DNA of 32,403 bases from contig JBBBWG010001671.1 in the NCBI GenBank assembly GCA_037176905.1, positions 1-32,403 of the forward strand, given 5' to 3'. The position numbers and the translations under genes are program-made. The notes below the pieces were generated by a model, which made no database searches, was not told where the DNA came from, and saw nothing but the letters and a program-made list of their open reading frames with translations. The DNA is from Azolla pinnata (Eukaryota; Streptophyta; Polypodiopsida; Salviniales; Salviniaceae). Below are positions 20,201-30,120 of this stretch, in pieces; positions within the stretch are counted from its first letter, which is position 1; every line of letters starts with the position of its first letter.

Positions 20201-22333
20201 GACGCCGGCTAACAAAATGTGAAGCTCCAGTTTCCGCTTTTTATCGCGGTTCTCGCAGTTGTCTCTCAAGTATCCTATCTACTTGGCCCTAGCTCTGCTC
20301 TTGCTCTTGCTCTTGCTCTTGCTCTTGCTCTCCTGTTATTATCTGTCTGTTGACGCAGAGCTCGTGCCTCTTTTGTCGAGCAGATTCTCCCGCTCGTAAA
20401 GAGGCACAGGATCATACGGTTCAACAGGACAGACACGCGGGTGGCGAACGGAGGGCCTGGGATCTCGGGCGGCTTCCAGAAGCTGCGGTGCCGCGCAAAC
20501 TACGAGGCGCTGGCGTTTGCTCCCAGCATCCGAGAACTAGGTCAGAAGCTGGTGGAGAGGCTGAGGTCGAGAGGCGAGTTCCTGGTATTGCACCTGCGTT
20601 ATGAGATGGACATGCTGGCGTTCTCCGGGTGCTCTCACGGGTGCTCGCTACAGGAGGTAGCTGAGCTCACTGGATTGAGGTAGGCGAGACTGAAGCTGCT
20701 TAATCTGGGTTTTCAAAAAACAAAAGTTATGATTAAACGCGCGCTGGAATCGTCGATGGGCTCCGAGCCGAACAAATTTAGAGACGCTGAAAGACCCACC
20801 AGACAAGACACGAGACTCTGCCGAAGACGGAGACCATTGATTGGCTCATCAGACCCCAGCCACTCGGACACCGAATCTTTTAACTCTTTTTTATCTTTGG
20901 TGGCTTTGTCCACACACACATGCGCGCGATGATGCCAATCACACATGAGATAGGGTTTCCTAGGGCTCATCGGATTTGTATGATGAACCGAAACTGAGAC
21001 GTTGGGATGATCCTTCTCTTTTGGCCTCCAGATATGCCTATCCCTGGTGGAAAGAGAAAGAGATCGATCCGCAACAGAAGCGGTCCAACGGCTTGTGCCC
21101 GTTGACGCCCGAAGAGACCTTGCTGGTACTCGCCGCGCTCGGCTTCGGCAATGGCACCCAGATTTACATCGCATCTGGGGAGATCTATGGCGGTGACAGA
21201 AGGATGAAAGGCTTGTACGCAGCTTACCCAGACATGGTAACTGCTACTACTCTTTGGTTGCCAACCTTCTAATATGTAAACCCTAAGCCTTAAACCCTAA
21301 ACCTTAAACCCTAAGCCTTAAACCCTAAACCCTAATCCCCTGAGCTACGTCAAGGATCAGAAAAAACCCTAAATCACACCGACCTGTTGCCCCAGGTGAA
21401 GAAGGAGGTTCTGTTGAGTCGAGACGAGCTTGCTCGCCTCGCGAACCATTCCTCCCAAATGGCGGCCCTCGATTACCTGGTCGCGATCGAAAGCGACGTG
21501 TTCATGGCGACGCACGATGGAAACATGGCCAAGCTCGTTGAAGGCCACCGAAGGTAATGAGAGAGAAGAACATACTGTAATGCATGCAAATTTGGCGAAT
21601 TCCATTGATTTGAAGGCAAATTAATTGTTATGGGCATATCCGTTTGAATGGTTTAAGAGTAGGATAAGTGGCAAACCAATTTTCCTTAGGACTGCGACAA
21701 ACCTGTGTATTGTCACTGGAGAGGTGTGAACATACTTAATGGTTAAGGAGCCTTAGAAGTTGACCTATATATAGGGGACTAGGTACTCCCTTTGATTACA
21801 ACTTCTTGAGATGTTGTGGAAACTCTCTTGGTGAGTCTAGGCTCTTTGTCATCGGATCCGTACCAGTTAGCTTCCGAGATATAGTCCAAGGTAATGTTCT
21901 GTGTTATTGGACACCGATGGCCCGTTGCTCAGGGGTGGTTGGTGTGGTTAATCGCCCTCGAATCCATTCCATTCTCTCCAATCTTCTCTCTATTTACTGC
22001 TTCGTCATCAGCAGATCCACAATACGAATCGCGAGCTGAATCGCGAGAGCTAAGTGTTTCCCCATTCCCATGCGTCGGAAAAAAGAGAAGAATGGAAACA
22101 CTTGCAGATACTTGGGTTATCGCAAGACGGTCCTCCTGGATCGGAAGAGGCTGGTGGAGCTATTCGACGGGTACGGCAACGGCACGTTGGATTGGGCGGC
22201 ATTCTCGTCTGGCATCGAAGAAGCTCACAAGGGCCGCATGGGGGGCCCAACGAAGAGGAGGGTTGTGCTCGATCGACCGAAAGAGGAGGACTACTTCTAC
22301 TCCAACCCTCATGAATGCTTGCACCAGCCCTAA
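17285..22333 (+). CDS. Plant O-fucosyltransferase family (GT106-type) glycosyltransferase
   Basis: Eight exons: 17285-17708, 18442-18509, 18699-18787, 18909-19074, 20384-20679, 21032-21236, 21396-21553 and 22108-22333, all GT-AG with matching phases, giving 543 residues. A short Arg-containing tail and a hydrophobic segment at about 22-38 predict a type II Golgi anchor, followed by a poly-Ser linker (about 59-92) encoded by a TCC/TCA microsatellite. The catalytic region shows GGLNQMRAA (156-164), [25 protein letters not shown] (319-332), [21 protein letters not shown] (392-402), [18 protein letters not shown] (435-452), and a closing [16 protein letters not shown]. These are hallmarks of the plant family that includes pectin rhamnosyl- and fucosyltransferase-like enzymes; the sugar donor and acceptor cannot be told from the sequence. 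The first in-frame ATG is at 17285; an ATG at 17259 meets a stop at once. Introns 1, 2, 4 and 6 carry tandem repeats. Confidence 0.93.
17922..18302 (+). repeat. ~125-bp tandem repeat in intron 1
   Basis: Three copies begin at AATGTGTTTAACCTC near 17922, 18054 and 18177. Each has a CGATCGATCGAT core of variable length, GAATCCTTTCA(T/G)GGGTGGAATG and CCCATTCGTAGCAT. They lie inside intron 1 of the O-fucosyltransferase-like gene. Confidence 0.85.
18532..18618 (+). repeat. ~47-bp direct repeat in intron 2
   Basis: CATTGGAATGCATGAAT(C/T)TG followed by TAC(T/A)CAGTAGGATGTAGATG occurs at 18532 and 18579. Confidence 0.8.
19195..19835 (+). repeat. Degenerate TTTTTAGGGTTTT-containing repeats in intron 4
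   Basis: Words such as TTTTTTAGGGTTTTGATG, AAGGAGGTGAGCCATG and TTGACA(A/T)(A/G)(A/T)TGGG recur at least seven times in diverged form. Each unit carries a telo-box-like TAGGGTTT on this strand. Confidence 0.65.
19841..20347 (+). repeat. Tandem duplication with (GCTCTT)n in intron 4
   Basis: A unit starting GAAGGCGGTTTGA at 19841 is repeated at 20147. Both copies contain TGTATAAATACAAG, GTTCACCTTTGAT, AGCTCCAGTTTCCGC and a terminal (GCTCTT)n run. The run is long in copy 1 (about 19989-20130) and short in copy 2 (about 20291-20330), so the copies are about 306 and 200 bases. Confidence 0.85.
21274..21345. repeat. Telomere-like AAACCCTAA tract in intron 6
   Basis: A run of TAAACCCTAAGCCTTAAACC-type units occurs between exons 6 and 7 of the O-fucosyltransferase-like gene. 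Confidence 0.85.
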
Positions 22334-22356
22334 CATCGATGGTGATGCCACAGTGA

Positions 22357-22358
22357 CC

Positions 22359-22414
<56 letters not shown>

Positions 22415-22448
22415 GATGGTGATGATGATGGCAATGATAGCGATGATC
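22357..22448. repeat. (GAT)n microsatellite after the O-fucosyltransferase-like gene
   Basis: ATGATG triplets with GTG and GCA interruptions start about 25 bases after the stop codon, probably in the 3' untranslated region. Confidence 0.95.
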
Positions 22449-24190
22449 GATCCTTAATGTCCAATCTCCATTCAAGGGTTAGGTGTGTGTACATATATGT
22501 ACATATATCTCCACCATGTATACATATAGTCATTGATTCATTTCATTTGGTCTTGCGGCGGAGAAGAGGGTCCACCCAGGCTTGCAGTTCAGGAAAGCAG
22601 AAGAGGGGAAAAAAAAGGGAGGTATATCTGCTACTTCTGTGAATGTATCAGTATCATTCTGAAGCCTGGTATATCACAATGCTTGTGCAATGCAATGCAA
22701 AGAAGGAAGGTGGGGTCTGGAATTGTTGGGTATCATTGGACCACATTTGGCCTGGCAGAATCCAAGTGGTTCCAACTGGCAAATTCTTGTCTATTATAGG
22801 GGACCACTCTGACAGATTTTGTAGACCGATTACAAGAAAGGAAGAAAGAAAGGTATATTAGCACCTTTTGGAAGGGTTGTTATAGTAATGGGATGTTTGC
22901 TTGGCCATCCATGTTGCATAACTAGATTTAGTAGGATAGATACCGTATCGTGCTTCTGGATTCAAGCCTTCTTTTATTATACACTGCGTCATTCTAGCAA
23001 AAGCCAGCGTATTGTACTCTTGCGTGGATTCCAGCCATAGGATTTACGGAAGCTCCATCGCTCTAGCCTTTCTTGTCTTGGAGGGATTGAATAGAAACAG
23101 TCTGGTATTGAATCTGGCAAAGTGTTGTGACATTGTGCCACTGATCGCTCGATTCCAGAGCATCTCTTCCCCAAATGTGGAGATTAGGCATCGAGTTGGC
23201 GATGATTTGCACGTCTTCCTTTCTGCAGTGTTGGTCTCCTGTCTGTTAGCTATCAATGATCTGCACATTGTTCTGAAGAGAGCTCATGCGCAGTGCAAAA
23301 CAACCGATTAAAGAAGTCAATGGTCAATCATCCAAAGCTTAGCTAACAAAATGTCCTATGAAATGGACGATGAATTGGGTGTATTTAAACTAACGAATTC
23401 TCAATCGACCCTCCAAATGCATCTAATCCAACAACAAGCATCATTAAGGAGCAGAAAATGTTTGGACTATTAGTCACATTTAGTCACTTGAGCATCCAAA
23501 TGCAATAACATCCTAAATCATTTGCTTAAAGTTTGTAAAAGAGCAGAAAAAATTCCGACAATTGCTAGCATAGTTAAGCGTTTGTCTTTATCTAAATGTG
23601 AGCTACATATTCTTCATTTACGAAAGGTATCAAAATATATGTTTCAATGGTTCCAAGTGCTTCTTTATTAGATTCGACATGGATCGATTAATAGCTCCTA
23701 TGACACATGGAAGGTTGAGTCAAGGTCACAAACAAATCAACTTCAAACTAGAATGGAGCATGAATGAGGGAACTACAAGTGATAAGGCTACTAATAATAA
23801 AACTTGGATAACTCGTTAAGCTAGGAGAGTGAATGAGATTGATGGGCCAATTACTAGCATTAAATCTAGTGATAAAGATTGTAGAATTTACAAGTATTTA
23901 TAGTATTATTTATAGGGTAAAATATGGAAAGGAATATATTGCGACAAGAATCCTATATTGTAACTATAGGATTCCTATACTTCATGTTTAAATAGTAAAT
24001 CAACTACTTTGATCCTTAATGTCGAATATCATTATATTATGATATCATCCTCTATTATATGAGCACCTTTTCTAAAAGCATGGTGTCACAATAGGCTAGG
24101 CTCATAGACATTGATTGATTTGAAACGTCAAGAATATGATGAGAAAGAAAACAAAGACAATAAGTGATATAAATCACCTTGAGACTCGGA
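22449..24190. other. Intergenic region with no recognised intact gene
   Basis: The open frame at 23012-23311 (99 codons) shows no family resemblance. From about 23580 onward the sequence is AT-rich and may be more of the retroelement found just downstream, but I could not identify further domains there. Confidence 0.5.
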
Positions 24191-24475
24191 GTACAAGAGC
24201 ACCAAAGAGCATTAAAGATTGACTTTAACCTCAAATAAACATTTACGTCAGCTTTAGTTTTTATCCATGTTGACCTAAAAAGCTCGTATATTTTAGAAGT
24301 TGATTCACCAAATTTTGCATTAGATAGCATATTATCACAAATAGGTGATTTTGACAAGTTGCATCTAGCTACTTTTTGTTCGAGGAAGTTTGAAGGAACA
24401 AAAATCAAGTATGAAATCCATAACAAAGAGCTCTTAGCAACTGTTGAATCTTTCGAGCATTGCAAACTCTTTTGA
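24191..24475 (+). mobile_element. Decayed Ty3/gypsy retrotransposon fragment (RNase H region)
   Basis: One forward frame reads EHQRALK, a TAA stop at 24236-24238, TFTSALVFIHVDLKSSYILE, VDSPNFALDSILSQ, LHLATFCSRKFEG, KYEIHNKELLATVESFEHCK and then TGA at 24473. These align in order with the reverse transcriptase/RNase H junction of plant Ty3/gypsy elements (TSAPVL, LExDASDFALGxxLSQ, SRKL, YxIHDKELLAIV). Two stops, the loss of the catalytic first Asp (Ser-Pro replaces Asp-Ala-Ser) and the absence of flanking gag, protease or integrase mark it as a relic. A 195-codon minus-strand frame over the same stretch is a shadow. Confidence 0.85.
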
Positions 24476-25204
24476 GAAGTTTCGCTCACTAAATTATGAA
24501 ATGCATAAGAAACTTGATTGCGGGTCACTCCAACATGCATGGATTGCACAGAAATGTGGAATACACATTCAGACATCGTCACGGATCCTTGTCGAATAGT
24601 TCCACCCACACCTTCCAAACAATGTCCAAATAATTGAATCAAAGAAACTCAAACCCGATCATTAGATAGTTAATGGCTATACATTTCTTTTAGTAGTGGG
24701 TTGCGTTATATAGCTTCATCATAGACTGCAAATCACTTGGATCTCCCATTGGTAGGTTCAACTTCTTGTCTCGTCTATCTTGAAAAATTGAAAGATTCTT
24801 GTCCATCTAGAAGCTGATCTTCATCCCATGAGTCGACAATCTAGAAACAATTCCTTCATAGGCATTCGAGTGTGCCAGAATTGAGTCGAATTCGTTCATC
24901 CGGAAGGTTACAAGGCAACTGTCTTCTCACAAGCGTGCGACAACAGTTGCCATAGTCTATGAAGAAAACCAATCCGAAAAGATGCATCGGAAGGGCGTCT
25001 GTGGCCAACAACTACTTCAGGTTTGACCATTCAGTGGTTGTGGGTGCCATTTCATTCTCAATTGCCCATCAAGTGGCCTTGCATATGTTCTTTCCAGAAA
25101 CTGAAATACAAAGTTTAGGTACATTACAACACATTTATACATGTGTGCATGTGTGTGTATGCTGTGTATGCATGTTTTGTATGCATGCATGTAAAGACGA
25201 TGAT
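24476..25204. other. Intergenic region, possible retroelement remnant
   Basis: No convincing domain was found after the RNase H fragment. A TGTGTATGCATG-rich patch lies at about 25140-25195, next to the minisatellite that follows. Confidence 0.45.
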
Positions 25205-25878
25205 AACATAGGAGTTCAAATTCTAGGTATCTAGCTCAGATGGGTGTATTTTTGCTCAGAGGCTGCTGGTGTCTGGAGCAGTTGCAAATCTCAGGTATGT
25301 TGCTCAGAAGATGATGATTTTATGGCAGAGCCATTGAGATCTTTGGGTGGATTTGCTGAGAAGATGATGCTTTTCTACCAGAGCCATTGGAATCTTGGGT
25401 GTATTTGCTCAGAAGATGATGATGGGTATCAGAGCCATTGAAATCTTTTATGTCACTGTATTTGCTCAGAGTAATCTTTGCTGTATTTGCTCAGAGGATG
25501 ATGATGATGATGATGATGATGGGCGTCCGAGCCGTTTAAATCTTAGCTGTATCTTTTCAGAGGATGATGGGCACTGAAATCTTGGGGGTATTTTGCTCAG
25601 AAGATGATGATGATGGGAATCAGAGAGCACTTGAAATGTGAGAAGATGGTGGGTATCAGAGAGCAGTTGAGGGCTGAGAAGATGTTGGTATCAGAGAGCA
25701 GATGAAGGCTGAGAAGATGGGGGTTGTGAGAGCAGTTGAGATCTGAGAAAATGATGATGGGGGTATCAGAGCAGTTGAGATCTGAGAAGATGATGATGGG
25801 GGTATCAGAGCAGTTGAAATCTGAAGAAGATGATGGTATCAGGGCAGTTGAAAGCTGAGAAGATGATGGTATCAGAGA
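25205..25878 (+). repeat. GATGATG/GTATCAGAGC minisatellite
   Basis: Units of about 35-60 bases contain TTTGCTCAGAAGATGATGATG, GG(G)TATCAGAGC or GGTATCAGAGAGCA, and (A/C)GTTGA(A/G)ATCT. The first third (25205-25440) matches the inverted repeat at 9000-9215; the rest is a shortened, more regular expansion. It ends at the exon-like segment beginning at 25880. Confidence 0.8.
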
Positions 25879-25879
25879 A

Positions 25880-25996
25880 ATGGAGCTGTTCCATGATGAA
25901 GGAGAGCTATCTGCTCTTCCCAGCTCCTTGTACCAAGCAGAGATTGACATGTTCGTCGAGGTTCTTCCTGTTGATGTATATGACCGGAATGCCACC
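25880..25996 (+). other. Possible short exon upstream of the PPR gene
   Basis: ATG at 25880 opens 39 codons of normal composition (MELFHDEGELSALPSSLYQA then EIDMFVEVLPVDVYDRNAT) ending at a good donor ACC|GTAAGT. The frame remains open to 26161, where a second donor-like ATG|GTAAGG occurs. I do not recognise the peptide. It is phase-compatible with the exon-like segment at 30121, but could also be a 5' exon linked to another gene, or chance. Confidence 0.25.
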
Positions 25997-26171
25997 GTAA
26001 GTATATCTGTATACAGGCCCATGATTCCTCATCAGGGAGGATGGAAGGGATCCGAGAAGGATCCGAATCGCATTCTATGGTATTTTGCTCGAACAAAGAT
26101 CGGAATAGCAGCGCAAAGATCGGAACAAAGATTGGAACACAAGCACTCCATGACATGGTAAGGAGCGAGAT

Positions 26172-29153
26172 ATGAGAAGGATTCGGAGCGCCTCGGCGAT
26201 ATGCAGCGAGAAAGCAGCGAGGGGCAGCTTTGCTTGCAGATATGTCGCTTCGAGCACACCAGATGATCTTTCACCAGCAAAAGGCATGTTTCCTGAGCTT
26301 GTCCAGCCTGGCTCGAAGAGCCCGATGGATAGCAACTTGAAGAGCTTCTGTGGCATGAAGCAAACAGTTTCCGAAGAGCTTCATCCCGGCAGAAGCAGCA
26401 GCATCCTCGATCTGCTGAAAGCATGCGCATCGCGGCGGTCGATCGCGCGGGGGAGGCTCGTCCACGCGGAGGCCTTGCGGAGAAGGATCGAATCGCAGCC
26501 GAGCTTCGCTAACAGATTGCTTCACATGTATGTGCAATGCAACGGCATAGACGATGCTTGGAGTGTGTTTAGAAGATTGCTGGATCCAGATATCGTTTCG
26601 TGGGGCACGATGCTGATGGGCTTTGCCATCCATGGCGAGAATCGCCGAGCTCTCGACCTGTTCGAAGCGATGCGAGAAAAGGGCGTAATCCCTAACACCG
26701 TCGTGTTCCTCGGCATCTTGAGAGCCTCCATGAACCTGGGGGCCCTAGCATTGGTCCAGCAATCCCATCACCAGATCATTCAGACGAGCGCAGCGAGGAA
26801 TCTCGTGCTATCGAGCACCCTCATCGACATGTACTCCAAGTCGGGATGCCTGCGAGAGGCACGGTATCTGTTCGACGAGTTGCAGGAGGAGGAGAAGAAC
26901 GCCGTAGCTTGGGGCTCGATCATCGCAGGGTATGTGCAGCACGGAGAGGGTTTGTTGGCCCTAGCTCTCTTCGAGCAGATGAAGCAGGAGGGATCGAAAC
27001 CCGACAATTTCGTGCTTTCTTGCGCGTTCCGAGCCTGCGCCAAGAGCAAGGCATACACAGCGGGAAGCGTCGTCCATATCCAGGCGATGCATTGCGATGC
27101 GAGATTGGACATCGTGGTTGGAAACAGCTTGATCGACATGTATGCGAAATGCGGGAATGTGAAGCGAATGTCGAGGGCTTTCGACGAAATGGAAGCTCGG
27201 GATGCGGTTTCGTGGGGGTCCGTCATCGCCGGGCATGTTCAGCACGATCTCTGCGAAGCTGCCTTGGAGCTGCATATGCGCATGGTGCGGCAAGGGCTCA
27301 CGCCCGACCTCCACACGCATTCGTGCTTGATAAGAGCATGCAGCATCATGGGCACCTTGGGAGAAGGGAGGCTATTACATGGGCAGATCGTGAGAAGAGG
27401 TCTCGGAGATGGCGGATCGATCCTCGGAAATGCTCTCCTCGACATGTATTCCAAATGCGGAAGCTTCGAGGACGCGAAGAGGCTGTTCAGCAGGCTCCAG
27501 CGCCCGGATATGGTAGCTTGGGCTTCGATGATCGCAGGAGCTGTGCAGAATGGGAGGAGCCACGAGGCCCTCGAGCTCTTCACGAGGATGCAGGGGATGG
27601 AGGAGCTTACCGACAAGGTCACGTTCCTGAGCGTGTTGAAGGCTTGCGGCAGCGTCCGAGCTATACAAGAAGGCAGATGGCTTCACGATCGGATCGTCAG
27701 GAGGGGCCTAGAATCGGATCCGATCGTAGGCAATGCGCTGATCGACATGTATGCGAAATCGGAAAGCCTCGGCGAGGCGAGGGCGGTGTTCGACAAGCTG
27801 GGGAGAAGAGCTGCAGCCTCTTGGGGAGCTATGGTTTCTGGGCTTGCTCAACATGGGCACATCGCCAGTGCGCTCGAGCTGCTTCGCGAGATGCACGATC
27901 GCGGCGTGGAAGCAGATCGCGTCACGTATCTGTGCATTTTCAATGCTTGCAGCAAGATGGGGAGGCTGAAGAATCAAGCCGGCAGGCTGATGCATGACCA
28001 AGTCATCAGAAACGGGCTCGATGCGAACGTGGCCATCGGCAACGCCATCGTCGACATGTATGCCAAGCGCTGGAGCTTAGCTGAGGCTCATCGAGTCTTC
28101 GATCTGTTACCGAACAGGAACGTGATTTCCTGGGATACGATGATGACCGGGTGCATCCATCATGGGCAGGGCCGATCCGCCCTCGATCTGTGGAGGAAGA
28201 TGTGTTGTGAAGATGGAATAAACCCCATCAGAGTATCATTCCTGTGTGTGCTGAAAGCTTGCTGCATCGCCGAGGCTTCGAAAGAGGGGAGGCTAGTGCA
28301 CTGCCAGGTCGTGCAAAGCGGGCTCGAACCGAGGATCTCTGTCATCAACACGCTCATCGACATGTACGCCAAGTGCGGGGGCCTCGAAGATGCAGAGAAT
28401 GTGCTGGAACGGTCTCCGAATCGGGACTTGGTGTCATGGAGCTCGATCATTTCGGGGCATGCTCGGTTCGGCAGCTATCAGCTGGCATGGCGGAGCTTCG
28501 AGCGCTTGCAAGAGCAAGGTCTGAAGCCGAACTCCGAGGTATTTCTGGGCCTTTTGGGCGCTTGTCGCCAAGCTGGTCTCGTCGAGGAAGGCCAGGGATG
28601 CTTTGCTCTGATGACCGAGAAGCATAACATATCGCCTTGCATCGAGCATTGCAGCTGCATCGTCGATCTGCTAGGGAATGTGGGGCTCCTCAAGGAGGCT
28701 GTGAGCTTCATCGGAGCCATGCCGTGTGAGCCTGATGGTATCATCTGGACATCGCTGCTGGCAAGTAGCGCGCTCTACGCCAGCGTGGGCTTGGGGAACT
28801 ACTGCTTCGAGAGGCTCGTGGAATCGAACCTCGATGATGCTTCGGTCTACGCGTTAATGGCGAAGATCTACGCCGATTCGGGAATGCAACGAGATGCGGA
28901 GAAGGTGAGAGAGATGCAGAAGCTTGTGGTTGCCCTTGCTGGGAATGGATCAGCTTCCATGGAAGGCATGGAGGAGGTAGATGAGGCTAAGCTGAGCTGC
29001 AAAAACATGGAAGTGAACAGCTTGTATCAGTTCATCCGAGGAGGAGGGTATGCTCCTCGGGAAGACTGGATCGATCCTCATGATGATGATGAGCCTTATG
29101 ATCAACAAACTGCTCATCAGCTGACAGGATATCGATCCTCATTGCGGTCATGA
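26172..29153 (+). CDS. PLS-class pentatricopeptide repeat protein, E-type, no DYW domain
   Basis: A single intronless frame of 993 codons; the in-frame TGA at 26151 closes it upstream. The Arg/Ser/Ala-rich N-terminus (MRRIRSASAICSEKAARGSF) resembles an organelle presequence, probably mitochondrial. From about residue 75 there are successive P-L-S triplets of about 100 residues, marked by seven W(G/A/D/S)(T/S/A)(M/I/V) modules, repeated G(N/S)(A/S)(L/I)(I/L/V)DMY(A/S)K and LKAC. PLS proteins bind organelle RNA base by base and usually direct C-to-U editing or processing. After an E1-like motif (PDGIIWTSLLASSALYASVG, MAKIYADSGMQRDAEKVREM) there is only a short tail; no clear E2 or DYW deaminase (HxExnCxxC, final DYW) is present. 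It would need a partner deaminase, or act outside editing. The last about 27 residues come from a minisatellite unit. Confidence 0.95.
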   Translation: MRRIRSASAICSEKAARGSFACRYVASSTPDDLSPAKGMFPELVQPGSKSPMDSNLKSFCGMKQTVSEELHPGRSSSILDLLKACASRRSIARGRLVHAEALRRRIESQPSFANRLLHMYVQCNGIDDAWSVFRRLLDPDIVSWGTMLMGFAIHGENRRALDLFEAMREKGVIPNTVVFLGILRASMNLGALALVQQSHHQIIQTSAARNLVLSSTLIDMYSKSGCLREARYLFDELQEEEKNAVAWGSIIAGYVQHGEGLLALALFEQMKQEGSKPDNFVLSCAFRACAKSKAYTAGSVVHIQAMHCDARLDIVVGNSLIDMYAKCGNVKRMSRAFDEMEARDAVSWGSVIAGHVQHDLCEAALELHMRMVRQGLTPDLHTHSCLIRACSIMGTLGEGRLLHGQIVRRGLGDGGSILGNALLDMYSKCGSFEDAKRLFSRLQRPDMVAWASMIAGAVQNGRSHEALELFTRMQGMEELTDKVTFLSVLKACGSVRAIQEGRWLHDRIVRRGLESDPIVGNALIDMYAKSESLGEARAVFDKLGRRAAASWGAMVSGLAQHGHIASALELLREMHDRGVEADRVTYLCIFNACSKMGRLKNQAGRLMHDQVIRNGLDANVAIGNAIVDMYAKRWSLAEAHRVFDLLPNRNVISWDTMMTGCIHHGQGRSALDLWRKMCCEDGINPIRVSFLCVLKACCIAEASKEGRLVHCQVVQSGLEPRISVINTLIDMYAKCGGLEDAENVLERSPNRDLVSWSSIISGHARFGSYQLAWRSFERLQEQGLKPNSEVFLGLLGACRQAGLVEEGQGCFALMTEKHNISPCIEHCSCIVDLLGNVGLLKEAVSFIGAMPCEPDGIIWTSLLASSALYASVGLGNYCFERLVESNLDDASVYALMAKIYADSGMQRDAEKVREMQKLVVALAGNGSASMEGMEEVDEAKLSCKNMEVNSLYQFIRGGGYAPREDWIDPHDDDEPYDQQTAHQLTGYRSSLRS

Positions 29154-29375
29154 GCCATATGATAAAAAAATGCTCATCAGTTGACAGGATATCGATCCTC
29201 GTGATGATGAACCTTATGATCAGAAAATGCTCATCAGCTGACAGGATATCGATCCTCGTGATGACGATGAGCCTTATGATAAAAAAACTGCTCAGCATCT
29301 GACAGGATATCGATCCTCGTGATGATGAGCCTTATGATATAAAAAAAGGCTCATCAACTGACAGGATGTAATTGG
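29073..29375 (+). repeat. ~60-bp minisatellite overlapping the PPR stop codon
   Basis: CTGACAGGATATCGATCCTC (or a near match) recurs at 29121, 29181, 29238, 29299 and 29358. Each unit also has GATGATGAGCCTTATGAT and CTGCTCATCAG-like sequence. The first unit and part of the second are inside the PPR reading frame. Confidence 0.9.
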
Positions 29376-30110
29376 CTGGCTGATCAGATTTACCGTCAGA
29401 TCGATCTACATGATGATGAGACAGACTTATGATCCGAGGTTCGTAACAATGTAATCTGTATGCAATCGCACGTGGGGATCGAGAGCTTTTGGAGCATGGT
29501 CATCAGGCTGGTTTTTTGCCTGATCTGAGACACCAATATGGATAAAAATCTGCTAATTGTAGCAGCAAATTGGTTTTTTTCCTGATCTGAGACACCAATA
29601 TGGATCAAAATACTGTCAAGAAGAAGAGATTTTGTTATTCAGGTTGGTTTTTTTCCTGATCTGAGACACCAATATGGATCAAAATCTGCTAATTGTAGTA
29701 GCAAAATACCGTCAAGAAGAAGAGATTTTGTTACTCAGGCTGGTTTTTATTTTCCTGATCTGAGACACCAGCATGGATAAATATCTGCTAATTGTAGCAC
29801 CACAATACTGTCAAGAAGAAGAGATTTTTTCATTTTTTTTTCTCTGTAAATGATGCATTGGGAGCACTCTAAAGCTTATGATTTTGATTCGATTGTGAAG
29901 CAGGGAAGTGCCCTGCTTCATTTCAAGCTCGTTGTTTCCTGATCTGAGGCACCAATGTGGATACAATCTGCTAATTGTAGGAGCAAAATACACTCAAAAA
30001 GAAGAAAAAATTTCATCTTTTCCTTTCTGTAAATGATGCAACCTAAAGCTTATGATTTCAATTCGATTCTGTACTGAAGCATGGAAGTACCCTGCTCCAT
30101 TTTTTTTCCC
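29376..30110 (+). repeat. Tandem and composite repeats (CCTGATCTGAGACACCAATA type)
   Basis: CCTGATCTGAGACACCA(A/G)(T/C)ATGG followed by ATCTGCTAATTGTAG and CTCAAGAAGAAGA-like segments recurs about five times between 29518 and 30010. A longer composite of this unit plus TTTCTGTAAATGATGCA, TAAAGCTTATGATTT and GGAAGT(G/A)CCCTGCT is present twice, ending near 29930 and 30100. The first composite holds a perfect 9-bp hairpin (GAAGCAGGG / CCCTGCTTC, 29897-29919). Confidence 0.75.
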
Positions 30111-30120
30111 TGTAATGCAG

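Noticed and set aside
20358..20383. Use of the acceptor ending at 20357 for exon 5 of the O-fucosyltransferase-like gene
   Set aside because: It adds 26 bases and breaks the reading frame; the acceptor at 20381-20383 restores the family sequence after YYLQQ.
24055..24642. 195-codon minus-strand protein
   Set aside because: It overlaps the forward Ty3/gypsy RNase H relic and shows no domain of its own.
26846..27997. 383-codon forward frame inside the PPR gene
   Set aside because: It is an overlapping shadow frame; the other frame shows regular PPR motifs over its whole length.
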